DNA of 64,000 bases, from the NCBI RefSeq assembly GCF_017377775.1, contig NZ_JAFVLN010000024.1, positions 1-64,000 on the forward strand, given 5' to 3'. This DNA is from Streptomyces sp. VRA16 Mangrove soil. Lineage in GTDB: Bacteria > Actinomycetota > Actinomycetes > Streptomycetales > Streptomycetaceae. Below are positions 1-7,215 of this stretch, in pieces (within the stretch, counting starts at the first letter, position 1; each line of letters opens with the position of its first letter). The notes below the pieces were generated by a model, which was given only the letters and a program-made list of their open reading frames with translations, was not told where the DNA came from and made no database searches. The translations under genes were made by a program, and so were the position numbers.

Positions 1-2
1 GC

Positions 3-119
3 CGACCCGGCCCCGGACGCCCGCCCGGCTCCAAGAACCGGCACCCCACAACCCGCTACGACGTCGGCAAGACCCTGAAACGCCCCGCCACCCTCACCGA
101 ACGTGACCAGCGATGTTAA
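3..119 (+). pseudogene. C-terminal tail of a transposase-like protein (cut by window edge)
   Basis: An open frame enters from the left edge and stops at TAA 117-119. The 38 visible residues include GRPPGSKNRHPTTRYDVGKT. That Gly-Arg-Pro-x-Gly-Ser-Lys-Asn tail followed by a basic segment resembles the C-termini of putative transposases common in Streptomyces. The stop lies 10 bases from the antiterminator gene's stop, so the two converge. With the rest outside the window I cannot tell whether the gene is intact or a remnant. The family call rests on a short, memory-based resemblance. Confidence 0.45.
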
Positions 120-128
120 GGAACAAGT

Positions 129-980
129 TCAAGCGGGGACGCCGTCGGCGTCCATGATCATGCGGGCCACGTGCAGCGCCAGGTAGGACACCTCGTCCTC
201 GCTCAGCTGCGCCCCGAGCCGCAGCTCGACGATGGTCGCCAGCCGCTGCGCGGTGTGGGTGGCCTCCGGATAGTGCTGGCGGATGCCCTTGCCGATCGTG
301 GACTCGTGGCCCTTCAGCTGGCGGTGCTGCTGGATCCGTACGAAGAGGTAGCGCACGTGCGTGATGAACCGCGCCGCGCTCAGCGACTTCTGCGAGTTGT
401 CGAGGCCGTACTCCTCCGCCACGATCGCCAGCATCTGCTGGATGACCCCGGTCATCGTGTACGTGAAGGAGAGATCGCCCGACGCGAAGCCGGCGTTGAC
501 CAGGTGCAGCGCCAGGGCCGTCGCCTCGGAGGGGTCGAGCTTCGGGTCCACGTGCTCGTTGATGGCCGCCAGCAGCCGCTGCGCCTGGGCGTACTCCGTC
601 GCGTACAGGGCCTGCGCCTCGGCGGCCAGCGGGTACTCGACGACGACGCCGCGCGCGGCCCGGTCGAGGGCGCCCGCGACGTGGTCGGCGACCGCGATGG
701 CCAGCGTGGGGCGGGTGGACTCGCGCCCCTCGACCCCGACCTCGTCGAGCGCGAGCACGACGGCCCGCAGGACGTCCTCACCGATCAGGGAGAACGCCTC
801 GGCGAGATGGTCGGGGTCGCGGCCGTCGGCCGGGACGAAGACACGCACGATCAGCGCGGGGTCGATCGGCTTGCCCTGCCGGGAGCTGAACCCGATGCCG
901 CGCCCGGTGAGGATGACCTCCTGACCCTTGTCGTCACGCGCGAGGACCACGTTGTTGTTGAGGACACGCAGCGCCTCCAC
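129..980 (-). CDS. BglG/LicT-family transcriptional antiterminator
   Basis: A 283-residue RNA-binding antiterminator for the adjacent PTS operon. An N-terminal CAT domain (about residues 1-55, VLNNNVVLARDDKGQEVILT) is followed by two PTS regulation domains. All four PRD histidine sites are visible: ADHV and LALHLVN in PRD1, THVRY and LALHV in PRD2. In this family, EIIB phosphorylates PRD1 when substrate is absent and inactivates the protein, while HPr phosphorylates PRD2. I chose GTG 980 because AAGGAGG lies just upstream and the CAT domain begins there. An in-frame codon at 1028 would add 16 residues unlike the family. It lies downstream of the PTS gene on the same strand with a strong hairpin between. 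Its likely target is the RAT hairpin at 3303-3352. Confidence 0.9.
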   Translation of the reverse strand: MEALRVLNNNVVLARDDKGQEVILTGRGIGFSSRQGKPIDPALIVRVFVPADGRDPDHLAEAFSLIGEDVLRAVVLALDEVGVEGRESTRPTLAIAVADHVAGALDRAARGVVVEYPLAAEAQALYATEYAQAQRLLAAINEHVDPKLDPSEATALALHLVNAGFASGDLSFTYTMTGVIQQMLAIVAEEYGLDNSQKSLSAARFITHVRYLFVRIQQHRQLKGHESTIGKGIRQHYPEATHTAQRLATIVELRLGAQLSEDEVSYLALHVARMIMDADGVPA

Positions 981-1118
981 CGGCCCTCCTTCCCGTTCAT
1001 GACCCGACGGCCGTCCGATGTCGTCCATGGACGCCCGCCGACACCTGCCGACGTCTGATTTCTATCGATGATCCCGTATCGTCCGGCGTCCGCGCCAACG
1101 CCGCGGGTCACCGACAGG

Positions 1119-1150
1119 GACGCGCACGCCCCTTTGGGGACGTGCGCGTC
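1119..1150 (-). terminator. Hairpin between PTS gene and antiterminator gene
   Basis: Perfect 10-bp arms (1119-1128 and 1141-1150, GACGCGCACG / CGTGCGCGTC) enclose a second CCCC-TTT-GGGG stem. It sits 17 bases after the PTS stop and before the antiterminator start. There is no T-run, so it may be an attenuator or RNA-stability element that lowers antiterminator expression relative to the permease. Confidence 0.5.
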
Positions 1151-1166
1151 TGAGCGGGTGCGGTGG

Positions 1167-3200
1167 CTACCGGCGGACGGTCACCACCGGGTCGCCGGTC
1201 GAGACGTGCACACCGGTGCGCGGCTCGACCGCGGCGAACTCCGCGGTGTTGGTGACGGTCATGAGGGTGACGGTCGGGTGCTCCGCGGCGCGTACGGCGT
1301 CGAGGTCGACCTCGACGAGCACGTCACCCGCGGTGACCTTCTGGCCGGTCTCGACGCGCACGTCGAAGCCCTCGCCCTTCATCTTCACCGTGTCGATGCC
1401 GACGTGGATGAGCACCTCGATGCCGTCCACGGTGCGGATGCCGAAGGCGTGGCCGGTGTCGACGACGGTGACCAGCTCACCGTCGACCGGGGCGACGACG
1501 TGGCCGTCGTCCGGCTCGATGCCCAGACCGCCGCCGAGCACGCCGGAGGCGAAGACCGGGTCGCTGACCTCGTCGAGGCCGATGGTGCGGCCGGCGACCG
1601 GCGCCGCGAGCTCGAAGCCCGTACCGGTGGACTCGGCGGCGGGGGCGGCCGGGGCGCTCTCCTCGGTCGCCGGGGCGTCGTCGCCGCGCTCGGCGGCCTC
1701 GGCCGCGTCCCGCTCGGCGTTGAACGCGGCGCGCTCCTCCTTGGTGCGGAAGTCGGAGAAGTAGACGAGCGCCATCGAGACGAAGAAGGACGCGGTGATC
1801 GCGATGATGTACTTCACCATCGGGTCGAAGACCGGGATGGTCAGCAGCGAGGTGAAGGCGAAGGCGTCGGTGTTCACGCCGCCGAGCACACCCACGATCA
1901 CACCGCCGACGAGACAGCCGACGAGCATGCGCGGGTAGATCCGCTTGAAGCGCAGGTGGATGCCGTAGAGCGAGGGCTCGGAGATACCGCCGAACAGACC
2001 CGCGGCCAGTGCGCCGGTCGCGGTCTGGCGCATCTCCTTCTCACGGTGGCGGAAGGAGAGCAGCAGCACACCGGCGGTGGCGCCGAAGCAGGCGAAGTTC
2101 CACGCGCCCATGGGGCCCTGGATGAAGTCGTAGCCGAGGACGCTGATGTTCTGCAGCATGAGCGCGTTCAGCGGCCAGTGCAGGCCCAGCGGCACCAGGA
2201 ACGGGTACAGCAGCGGAATGATGATCGCGAAGACGATCGGCGCGTTGTTGTTGAGCCAGGACAGGCCGTCGCCGAGGCCGTTGCCGGCCCAGATGCCCAG
2301 CGGGCCGATGAGGAAGGCCGTCACCGGGATCATGATCAGCATGCTGAAGAACGGCACGAAGACCATGTGCACGGACTCGGGGAAGATCCGCTGCAGGCCC
2401 TTGTAGACCAGGGCGAGCACGGCGACCATCAGCAGCGGCACGAAGACCTGGCCGCCGTAGTCGTTGAGCTGCATCGGCATGCCGAAGACGTGCGCCACGT
2501 ACTCCGTGGTGCCGAGCGTCTCGTTGGTGTGCGAGGTGACCCCGGGCACCTTGTCGCTCATCATGCCGGTGAAGTTCGGGGTCATCACCGCCGCCATCAC
2601 GGCGGCGCCGACCCACGGGTCGACCTTCAGCTTCTTGGCCGCGTTGTACGCGACGAAGATCGGCAGGAAGTAGAGCACCGAGCGCCACATGGCGTCGACG
2701 AAGACCCAGGTCGCCGACTTGTCCGCGGCGCGGAAGTCGATCACGCCGAAGGCGTCGAGGGCGGAGGCGATCGCGATGATCAGCGAGGAGCCGAGCAGTA
2801 CGCCCATCAGCGGGCGGAACGAGTCCGAGAGGTACTCGAAGACGTTGTCGACCCAGGCGAAGCGGCCGCGGCCCTTGGCCCGGATCTCGGCCTTGACCTC
2901 GGCGTCCGACTTGGCCTGCTGCTTACCGCTGCCGACCATCGCCGGCAGGTTGGTGATCTCGGAGTAGACGCGGGCGACCGCGCCGCCGATCACGATCTGG
3001 AAGCGGTCACCGGACTGCGGCACGGTCCCCATGACGCCGTCGAGCTTGTCGAGCGCCTTCTGGTCGACCTTGGCCCCGTCGTGGAGCTGGAAGCGGAGCC
3101 GCGTCGCACAGTGCGTGAGGCTCTCGATGTTGTCGGGTCCGCCGACGCCACGGAGGATCTCCTCCGCGAGCGCGTTGCGCCCCTGTACGGGTGTGCTCAT
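1167..3200 (-). CDS. PTS beta-glucoside-type permease, fused EIIBCA
   Basis: A 677-residue membrane sugar permease that phosphorylates its substrate during uptake. EIIB (about 5-85) carries the phosphorylated Cys31 in LTHCATRLRF, typical of the beta-glucoside/sucrose/trehalose subfamily rather than the glucose subfamily. EIIC (about 110-465) is multi-spanning. An acidic/Ala linker leads to EIIA (about 545-675), with the active His in LIHVGIDTVKMKG. The ATG at 3200 is preceded by GAGGAAG, and EIIB starts directly after it. Further upstream in-frame ATGs would fall in the leader. Expression is likely controlled by the RAT/terminator in the leader and the downstream LicT-like protein. Which sugar is transported cannot be told from the sequence; aryl-beta-glucosides are the family default. 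Confidence 0.93.
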   Translation of the reverse strand: MSTPVQGRNALAEEILRGVGGPDNIESLTHCATRLRFQLHDGAKVDQKALDKLDGVMGTVPQSGDRFQIVIGGAVARVYSEITNLPAMVGSGKQQAKSDAEVKAEIRAKGRGRFAWVDNVFEYLSDSFRPLMGVLLGSSLIIAIASALDAFGVIDFRAADKSATWVFVDAMWRSVLYFLPIFVAYNAAKKLKVDPWVGAAVMAAVMTPNFTGMMSDKVPGVTSHTNETLGTTEYVAHVFGMPMQLNDYGGQVFVPLLMVAVLALVYKGLQRIFPESVHMVFVPFFSMLIMIPVTAFLIGPLGIWAGNGLGDGLSWLNNNAPIVFAIIIPLLYPFLVPLGLHWPLNALMLQNISVLGYDFIQGPMGAWNFACFGATAGVLLLSFRHREKEMRQTATGALAAGLFGGISEPSLYGIHLRFKRIYPRMLVGCLVGGVIVGVLGGVNTDAFAFTSLLTIPVFDPMVKYIIAITASFFVSMALVYFSDFRTKEERAAFNAERDAAEAAERGDDAPATEESAPAAPAAESTGTGFELAAPVAGRTIGLDEVSDPVFASGVLGGGLGIEPDDGHVVAPVDGELVTVVDTGHAFGIRTVDGIEVLIHVGIDTVKMKGEGFDVRVETGQKVTAGDVLVEVDLDAVRAAEHPTVTLMTVTNTAEFAAVEPRTGVHVSTGDPVVTVRR

Positions 3201-3264
3201 GATGCTTCCTCGCATCTCGGGTTCTCGCTGTCTCGCACCGGCCCCGCTCACCGGGTTTCGAGGC

Positions 3265-3309
3265 AACAAAAAAGGCCCGGGATGCGCCAACGGCGCTTCC
3301 CAGGCCTTG
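3265..3309 (-). terminator. Leader terminator (attenuator) of the PTS operon
   Basis: On the minus strand the RNA can form a long G+C-rich stem (arms 3291-3307 and 3274-3288, tips GCGCC/GGCGC) followed by TTTTTTGTTG. This is a textbook rho-independent terminator inside the leader, 65 bases before the PTS start codon. Its upstream arm shares bases 3303-3307 with the 3' side of the RAT hairpin, so the two structures exclude each other. Confidence 0.85.
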
Positions 3310-3352
3310 CCTCACCTACGAGGACGGCGACGTCCTCGGGGAGTAACAACCC
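3303..3352 (-). promoter_or_regulatory. Ribonucleic antiterminator (RAT) for the LicT-like protein
   Basis: Minus-strand RNA reads GGGTTGTTACTC ... GAGGCAAGGCC, matching the family RAT pattern (GGxTTGTTACTG ... CAGGCAAxACC) at nearly every conserved base, with compensating CTC/GAG pairing. Instead of the usual short loop the apex carries a further 7-bp stem (GAGGACG/CGTCCTC). The 3' arm overlaps the terminator at 3265-3309, as antitermination requires. Confidence 0.85.
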
Positions 3353-3375
3353 TGTGATCGGAATCGATCGACGCC

Positions 3376-3404
3376 ACCCTAACACCGTGTAAGGAGACCG
3401 TGAA
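3376..3404 (-). promoter_or_regulatory. Candidate promoter of the PTS operon
   Basis: On the minus strand, TTCACG (3399-3404) and TAGGGT (3376-3381) are separated by 17 bases. The -10 fits the Streptomyces TAGRRT pattern. Predicted transcription would start near 3369, just upstream of the RAT, so the whole control element would be transcribed. Confidence 0.5.
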
Positions 3405-3424
3405 GGCCTCTGTGATCAGGCGCA

Positions 3425-3466
3425 CGAAAACACCCCCCTGACCGGGTTTCCCAGGTCAGGGGGGTG
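3425..3466 (-). terminator. Terminator downstream of tRNA-Ser(CGA)
   Basis: A perfect 14-bp stem (3429-3442 with 3453-3466) with a loop that can close further, followed on the minus strand by TTTT. It lies four bases past the tRNA 3' end. Confidence 0.8.
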
Positions 3467-3469
3467 TCT

Positions 3470-3557
3470 CTGGCGGTAGCGGAGGGATTTGAACCCTCGG
3501 TGAGTTTCCCCACACTCGCTTTCGAGGCGAGCTCCTTCGGCCGCTCGGACACGCTAC
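3470..3557 (-). tRNA. tRNA-Ser(CGA)
   Basis: Class II tRNA with acceptor GGTAGCG/CGCTACC, anticodon stem-loop CTCGC-CTCGAAA-GCGAG (anticodon CGA), a long variable arm, the GTTCAAATC T-loop, and an encoded CCA (TGG at 3470-3472 on the plus strand). Its 3' end faces the PTS block. Confidence 0.95.
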
Positions 3558-3606
3558 CGAGAGGAACTCTAGCCCATGGTGGGCCGTGCTCTGAAATCCG
3601 TATCTC

Positions 3607-4089
3607 TCACCGGTCCCTGAAGAAGCGAGTGAGGGGTTCGGCGCACTCCTCGGGCAGGACTTCGGAGATCACTTCGGGGCGGTGGTTGAGCCGCCGGTCG
3701 CGGATCACGTCCCAGAGCGAACCGGCCGCCCCGGCCTTGTCGTCACGGGCTCCGTAGACGACGCGGTCGAGGCGGGACTGGACGATCGCGCCGGCGCACA
3801 TCGTGCACGGTTCCAGGGTGACGACGAGCGTGCAGCCCGTCAGCCGCCACTCTCCGACGGCCTCGGCCGCCCGCCGGACGGCCAGGACCTCGGCGTGTGC
3901 CGTGGGGTCGCCGGTGAGCTCGCGTTCGTTGTGGGCGGTGGCGAGCACCGTCGTGCCGTCCGGGGCGAGCAGGACGGCGCCGACGGGTACGTCGCCGCCC
4001 GCCGCGGCGAGCCCGGCCTCGGCCAGGGCCTGCCGCATGGCGGGCTTCCAGGGGTCACGTACGGGATCGGGGATCTCGGGGGGTGTCAC
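3607..4089 (-). CDS. tadA: tRNA(Arg) adenosine-34 deaminase TadA
   Basis: A 160-residue zinc deaminase that converts A34 to inosine in tRNA-Arg(ACG). The zinc/catalytic motifs are present: HAE in PTAHAEVLAV and PCTMCAGAI, followed by the SRLDRVVYGA core strand. Length matches the family. I chose GTG 4089, giving V-TPPEIPDP, although it has no clear Shine-Dalgarno; an internal ATG near 4038 is possible but would shorten the N-terminus. The gene lies 26 bases downstream of the deaminase-associated gene and is probably co-transcribed, so translational coupling may replace a ribosome binding site. Confidence 0.9.
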   Translation of the reverse strand: MTPPEIPDPVRDPWKPAMRQALAEAGLAAAGGDVPVGAVLLAPDGTTVLATAHNERELTGDPTAHAEVLAVRRAAEAVGEWRLTGCTLVVTLEPCTMCAGAIVQSRLDRVVYGARDDKAGAAGSLWDVIRDRRLNHRPEVISEVLPEECAEPLTRFFRDR

Positions 4090-4115
4090 GGCGAGGAATG
4101 TAACCCCGCGTGCGG

Positions 4116-4679
4116 TCAGCGCACGGTTTCGAGGACCTCCGCGGCACCCAGTGCGTCGGCGATCTCGCTCAGGGCGTCCGCCCCGTCGAGCGCGAGCAGT
4201 TCCTTCTCGGAGACGCCGAGGTCGGCGAGGATCTCGGTGTCCCCGATCGGCCCCGACGGCACGGCGTCGGAGCCCGCGGCCCCGTCGTCGTCCTCCTCCT
4301 GGTCGTCGGCGGACGCCTCCGGTTCGCCGTCCTCGGTGCCGTCCAGATCGAGGGCATCGAGTTCGTCGTCGTCGGCGGCGTCCGGATCCTTGCCGAGCAG
4401 TTCGTCGGTGAGCAGGATCTCGCCGTAACTGCTGCGGGCTGCGGCGGCGGCGTCCGAGATGTAGATGCGAGGGTCTTCCTCGCCGTCCACCCGGACGACG
4501 CCGAACCACGCGTCCTCCTGTTCGATGAAGACGAGGACCGTGTCGTCCTCCGCGTCGGCCTCGGCCGCCGCTTCGCGGGCCAGGTCGGACAGGTCCGACA
4601 GGGTCTCCACGTCGTCGAGCTCTGTGTCGCTCGCTTCCCACCCGTCTTCGGTGCGCGCGAGCAGTGCGGCGAAGTACAC
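4116..4679 (-). CDS. tRNA adenosine deaminase-associated protein
   Basis: A 187-residue acidic protein beginning YFAALLARTEDGWEASD and ending in a globular segment (TEILADLGVSEKELLAL) after a very acidic Asp/Glu/Ala linker (about residues 95-140). The actinobacterial family is known only by its constant position next to tadA, which holds here (26-base spacing). The start is GTG 4679 with GGGAGAG upstream. Biochemical role unknown; partnership with TadA is inferred from context. Confidence 0.85.
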   Translation of the reverse strand: MYFAALLARTEDGWEASDTELDDVETLSDLSDLAREAAAEADAEDDTVLVFIEQEDAWFGVVRVDGEEDPRIYISDAAAAARSSYGEILLTDELLGKDPDAADDDELDALDLDGTEDGEPEASADDQEEDDDGAAGSDAVPSGPIGDTEILADLGVSEKELLALDGADALSEIADALGAAEVLETVR

Positions 4680-4962
4680 CGTGACTCTCCCACTGGTCTC
4701 AGGTGTGCCGGTCGGGGGTCCCCCCGGCGGAGTCTTTGGCGGACGGAGTGCAGTTCAAGCCCCGCCCACTCGGAATCGTGGCAGAAAGTACGCCGTCAGG
4801 AGAGGTCTTCCGTGCGCTGTGTTGGCGTCGCGTCCTCGATCGACCGCGCGCACGGGGGTCTTGTGTGAGGCGCGTCACCTGCGCGGCACTGCTGAGTCGC
4901 CGGATGTGCCACCGGGCGGGGCGGGCGTGCGCCGGGCCGTGCACCCGCCGCGCCCCGTCGTG

Positions 4963-5184
4963 TCACCAGCGGAACGTACGCATCCGCATCTGCTGACGCA
5001 TCCGCGCCGCCCGCGCGCGGCGCGGCTGGACCCGGGCCCGCAGCTCGCGGGCCTCGGTCAGTTCCCGCAGGAACACCGCGCGGCGGCGCCTTCGTTCGGC
5101 GTCCGTCTCGGGCGCGGAACGCTCGGCCGCCGTGTCGTGCCCGGCGTCCGGCTCCTGCTGCTCTCGGCGCTTCTGGTCCGGCAT
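4963..5184 (-). CDS. Small Arg-rich conserved hypothetical protein
   Basis: A 73-residue, very basic protein (about one third Arg/Lys) ending in RMRQQMRMRTFRW. The N-terminal half is polar (MPDQKRREQQ), and the C-terminal half is likely helical with Arg faces. I recall this Met-Arg-rich ending from many Streptomyces proteins in this neighbourhood, which supports a real gene despite its size. The ATG at 5184 is preceded by a modest GGTGGT. It stands alone, divergent from upp. Nucleic-acid binding is a guess from charge only. Confidence 0.6.
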   Translation of the reverse strand: MPDQKRREQQEPDAGHDTAAERSAPETDAERRRRRAVFLRELTEARELRARVQPRRARAARMRQQMRMRTFRW

Positions 5185-5325
5185 GGGCCACACCACCACC
5201 CCAGTCGACGGTCCTTCCCATTGTCCCCCGTCCCTCGGGTTTCCCCCGGGGCGCGCCTTTGATGCCCCGTGCGACGCCTGTGCGCGGGGGAGCCGCCGCC
5301 CTGGGGCCCGGTTACTGTTGATGAC

Positions 5326-5961
5326 ATGCGGATCCACGTCGTCGACCACCCGCTGGTGGCGCACAAACTCACCACGCTGCGCGACAAGCGCACCGACTCC
5401 CCGACCTTCCGGCGCCTGGCCGACGAACTGGTCACCCTGCTCGCCTACGAGGCGACCCGGGACGTGCGCACCGAGCAGGTCGACATCGAGACCCCGGTCT
5501 CGCGGACGACCGGCGTCAAGCTGTCGTACCCGCGCCCGCTGGTGGTGCCGATCCTGCGTGCGGGCCTCGGCATGCTCGACGGCATGGTGCGGCTGCTGCC
5601 GACCGCCGAGGTGGGCTTCCTCGGCATGGTCCGCAACGAGGAGACGCTGGAGGCGTCCACGTACGCCACGCGCATGCCGGACGACCTCTCCGGCCGCCAG
5701 GTCTACGTCCTCGACCCGATGCTCGCCACGGGCGGCACGCTCGTCGCGGCGATCCGCGAGCTCATCAAGCGCGGTGCGGACGACGTCACCGCCGTGGTGC
5801 TGCTGGCCGCGCCGGAGGGTGTCGAGATCATGGAGCGCGAGCTGGCGGGGACGCCGGTGACCGTGGTCACCGCCTCCGTCGACGAGCGGCTCAACGAGAG
5901 CGGGTACATCGTGCCGGGGCTCGGCGACGCGGGCGACCGCATGTACGGGGCCGCCGAGTAA
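5326..5961 (+). CDS. upp: Uracil phosphoribosyltransferase
   Basis: A 211-residue cytosolic salvage enzyme converting uracil and PRPP to UMP. Landmarks are KLSYPRPLVVPILRAGLGML (uracil-side loop), the PRPP-binding segment VYVLDPMLATGGTL, and the C-terminal ESGYIVPGLGDAGDRMYG. Length is standard. The ATG at 5326 has no Shine-Dalgarno. A -10-like TACTGT ends 7 bases before it, so the mRNA may be leaderless. It is monocistronic, with a strong terminator 24 bases after the stop. Confidence 0.97.
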   Translation: MRIHVVDHPLVAHKLTTLRDKRTDSPTFRRLADELVTLLAYEATRDVRTEQVDIETPVSRTTGVKLSYPRPLVVPILRAGLGMLDGMVRLLPTAEVGFLGMVRNEETLEASTYATRMPDDLSGRQVYVLDPMLATGGTLVAAIRELIKRGADDVTAVVLLAAPEGVEIMERELAGTPVTVVTASVDERLNESGYIVPGLGDAGDRMYGAAE

Positions 5962-5984
5962 CTCGGCCCCGCCACGACGCGTGA

Positions 5985-6034
5985 AGCCGCGGACGGGTCT
6001 GCTCGATTGCCGAGCGGACCCGTCCGCGGCTTTT
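5985..6034 (+). terminator. Bidirectional terminator, upp / LytR_C gene
   Basis: Long stem AGCCGCGGACGGGTC.. / ..GACCCGTCCGCGGCT with a further CGCTCG-type inner pairing, ending in TTTT on the plus strand. It lies between two convergent genes. Confidence 0.8.
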
Positions 6035-6037
6035 GCC

Positions 6038-6691
6038 TTACGGAGCGCAGCTCGGGGACGCCGAGGCGGACGGGCCGGGGTGGGTCAGGGCCGTGAGGGC
6101 CTTGTCGGCGTCCTTCTTCGGGGTCAGGCCCTTGAAGGACGTGCCGATGATCAGGTCCACCTCGGCCGGCTTGGGGCGGGTGTCCGTCTTCAGCTCGGCG
6201 CCCGCCAGCTGCGTGCCGAGGACCGGGAGCGCCGCGTCGGACGCGGTCTTCGCGCCGAGCAGTATCCCGATGCCCTTGACCTTCTTGTCGTACGCCTTGG
6301 TCGCGTTGCCGACGTCCCCGATCGCGAAGCCGCGCTTCTTCAGTTCGTCGGCGGTGTCCTTGGCCAGGCCGCCGCGCGTCGTCGCGTTGAGGACATTGAC
6401 CGTGATCTTCGCGGGGGCGGGCAGCTTCGCCGCGGCCTTGCCGGGGGACGGGGACGCGCTCGGCTGCTTCGTGCAGCGGGCGGGGCCGGGGCCTGCGGCG
6501 CTGGCCTTGTCGCCGCCCGTGAAGACATCGACGAGCTGGAACGATCCCCAGCCGATCAGGCCGATCGCCGCGACGGACGCGACGACGGCGAGCACGATCC
6601 TGGTACGCGAGCGGCCGCGCCGCATCCGGGGGTACTTGTCCCCCGTGATGCGGTATTTGCCGCCCATGCCGGGGGGAGTGAGCATGCTCAT
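6038..6691 (-). CDS. LytR C-terminal (LytR_C) domain membrane protein
   Basis: A 217-residue protein with a basic cytoplasmic N-terminus (RMRRGRSRTR), one membrane segment (about 32-54), a Ser/Pro linker, and an extracellular LytR_C domain (about 90-205) recognisable by VNVLNATTRGGLAKDTADEL and KKRGFAIGDVGNA. LytR_C domains occur at the end of LCP cell-wall ligases; here the domain stands alone without the catalytic LCP part, so it is not itself a ligase. It is downstream of the small 6798-7094 gene on the same strand (106-base gap). ATG 6691 and ATG 6685 are both possible starts. Confidence 0.82.
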   Translation of the reverse strand: MSMLTPPGMGGKYRITGDKYPRMRRGRSRTRIVLAVVASVAAIGLIGWGSFQLVDVFTGGDKASAAGPGPARCTKQPSASPSPGKAAAKLPAPAKITVNVLNATTRGGLAKDTADELKKRGFAIGDVGNATKAYDKKVKGIGILLGAKTASDAALPVLGTQLAGAELKTDTRPKPAEVDLIIGTSFKGLTPKKDADKALTALTHPGPSASASPSCAP

Positions 6692-6797
6692 GGGCGCAGC
6701 GTAGTGCCGCTCGACGGCGATGCCTATTAAATGATCAGCGGAGTCCGCTCAGTCCAACCCGAAAGGGCCAATCGGGACAGCGGGACGCTTTCCGGTG

Positions 6798-7094
6798 TCA
6801 GCCGAGTTCGAGGACGCGGGCGTGCAGCACCTGGCGCTGCTGGAGCGCGGCGCGGACGGCGCGGTGCAGCCCGTCCTCCAGGTACAGATCGCCCTGCCAC
6901 TTCACGACGTGCGCGAAGAGATCGCCGTAGAACGTCGAGTCCTCGGCGAGCAGGGTCTCCAGGTCGAGCTGGCCCTTGGTCGTCACCAACTGATCGAGGC
7001 GGACCGGGCGCGGCGCGACGTCCGCCCACTGCCGGGTGCTTTCCCGGCCGTGGTCGGGGTACGGCCGGCCGTTTCCGATGCGCTTGAAGATCAC
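6798..7094 (-). CDS. Conserved 98-residue actinobacterial protein (VapB-like / ParB-like motif)
   Basis: Begins MIFKRIGNGRPYPDHGRE and contains LYLEDGLHRAVRAALQQR, a D-G-x-H-R pattern like the core of ParB-like domains. Close relatives are, as I recall, automatically named VapB-family antitoxin. No toxin-like PIN-domain gene is adjacent, so a toxin-antitoxin role is not supported by context. Strong conservation in Streptomyces and the constant place before the LytR_C gene suggest a housekeeping role. Function not known. Confidence 0.75.
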   Translation of the reverse strand: MIFKRIGNGRPYPDHGRESTRQWADVAPRPVRLDQLVTTKGQLDLETLLAEDSTFYGDLFAHVVKWQGDLYLEDGLHRAVRAALQQRQVLHARVLELG

Positions 7095-7215
7095 ACGGAA
7101 AGCCTACCGGGCGAGGCTCTCCGGGCGCAGCCATGGAGACGGAGTGCAACCCTGGGAAATAACGCCCTGAACCTGGGCGAAATGGGAACACTCAAACCCG
7201 GGACAGGGGCCTGAA

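Noticed and set aside
1068..3392. 774-codon plus-strand open frame covering the PTS gene
   Set aside because: It is antisense to a protein with complete PTS domains; its composition (Arg/Glu/Val/Asp/His) is the usual shadow of a high-GC gene.
4089..4641. Much longer tadA reading frame
   Set aside because: The added N-terminal ~184 residues are Arg/Gly-rich shadow of the acidic partner gene; TadA starts normally at about 4089.
6798..7094. Toxin-antitoxin system
   Set aside because: Only a VapB-like-named small protein is present; no toxin gene lies on either side.
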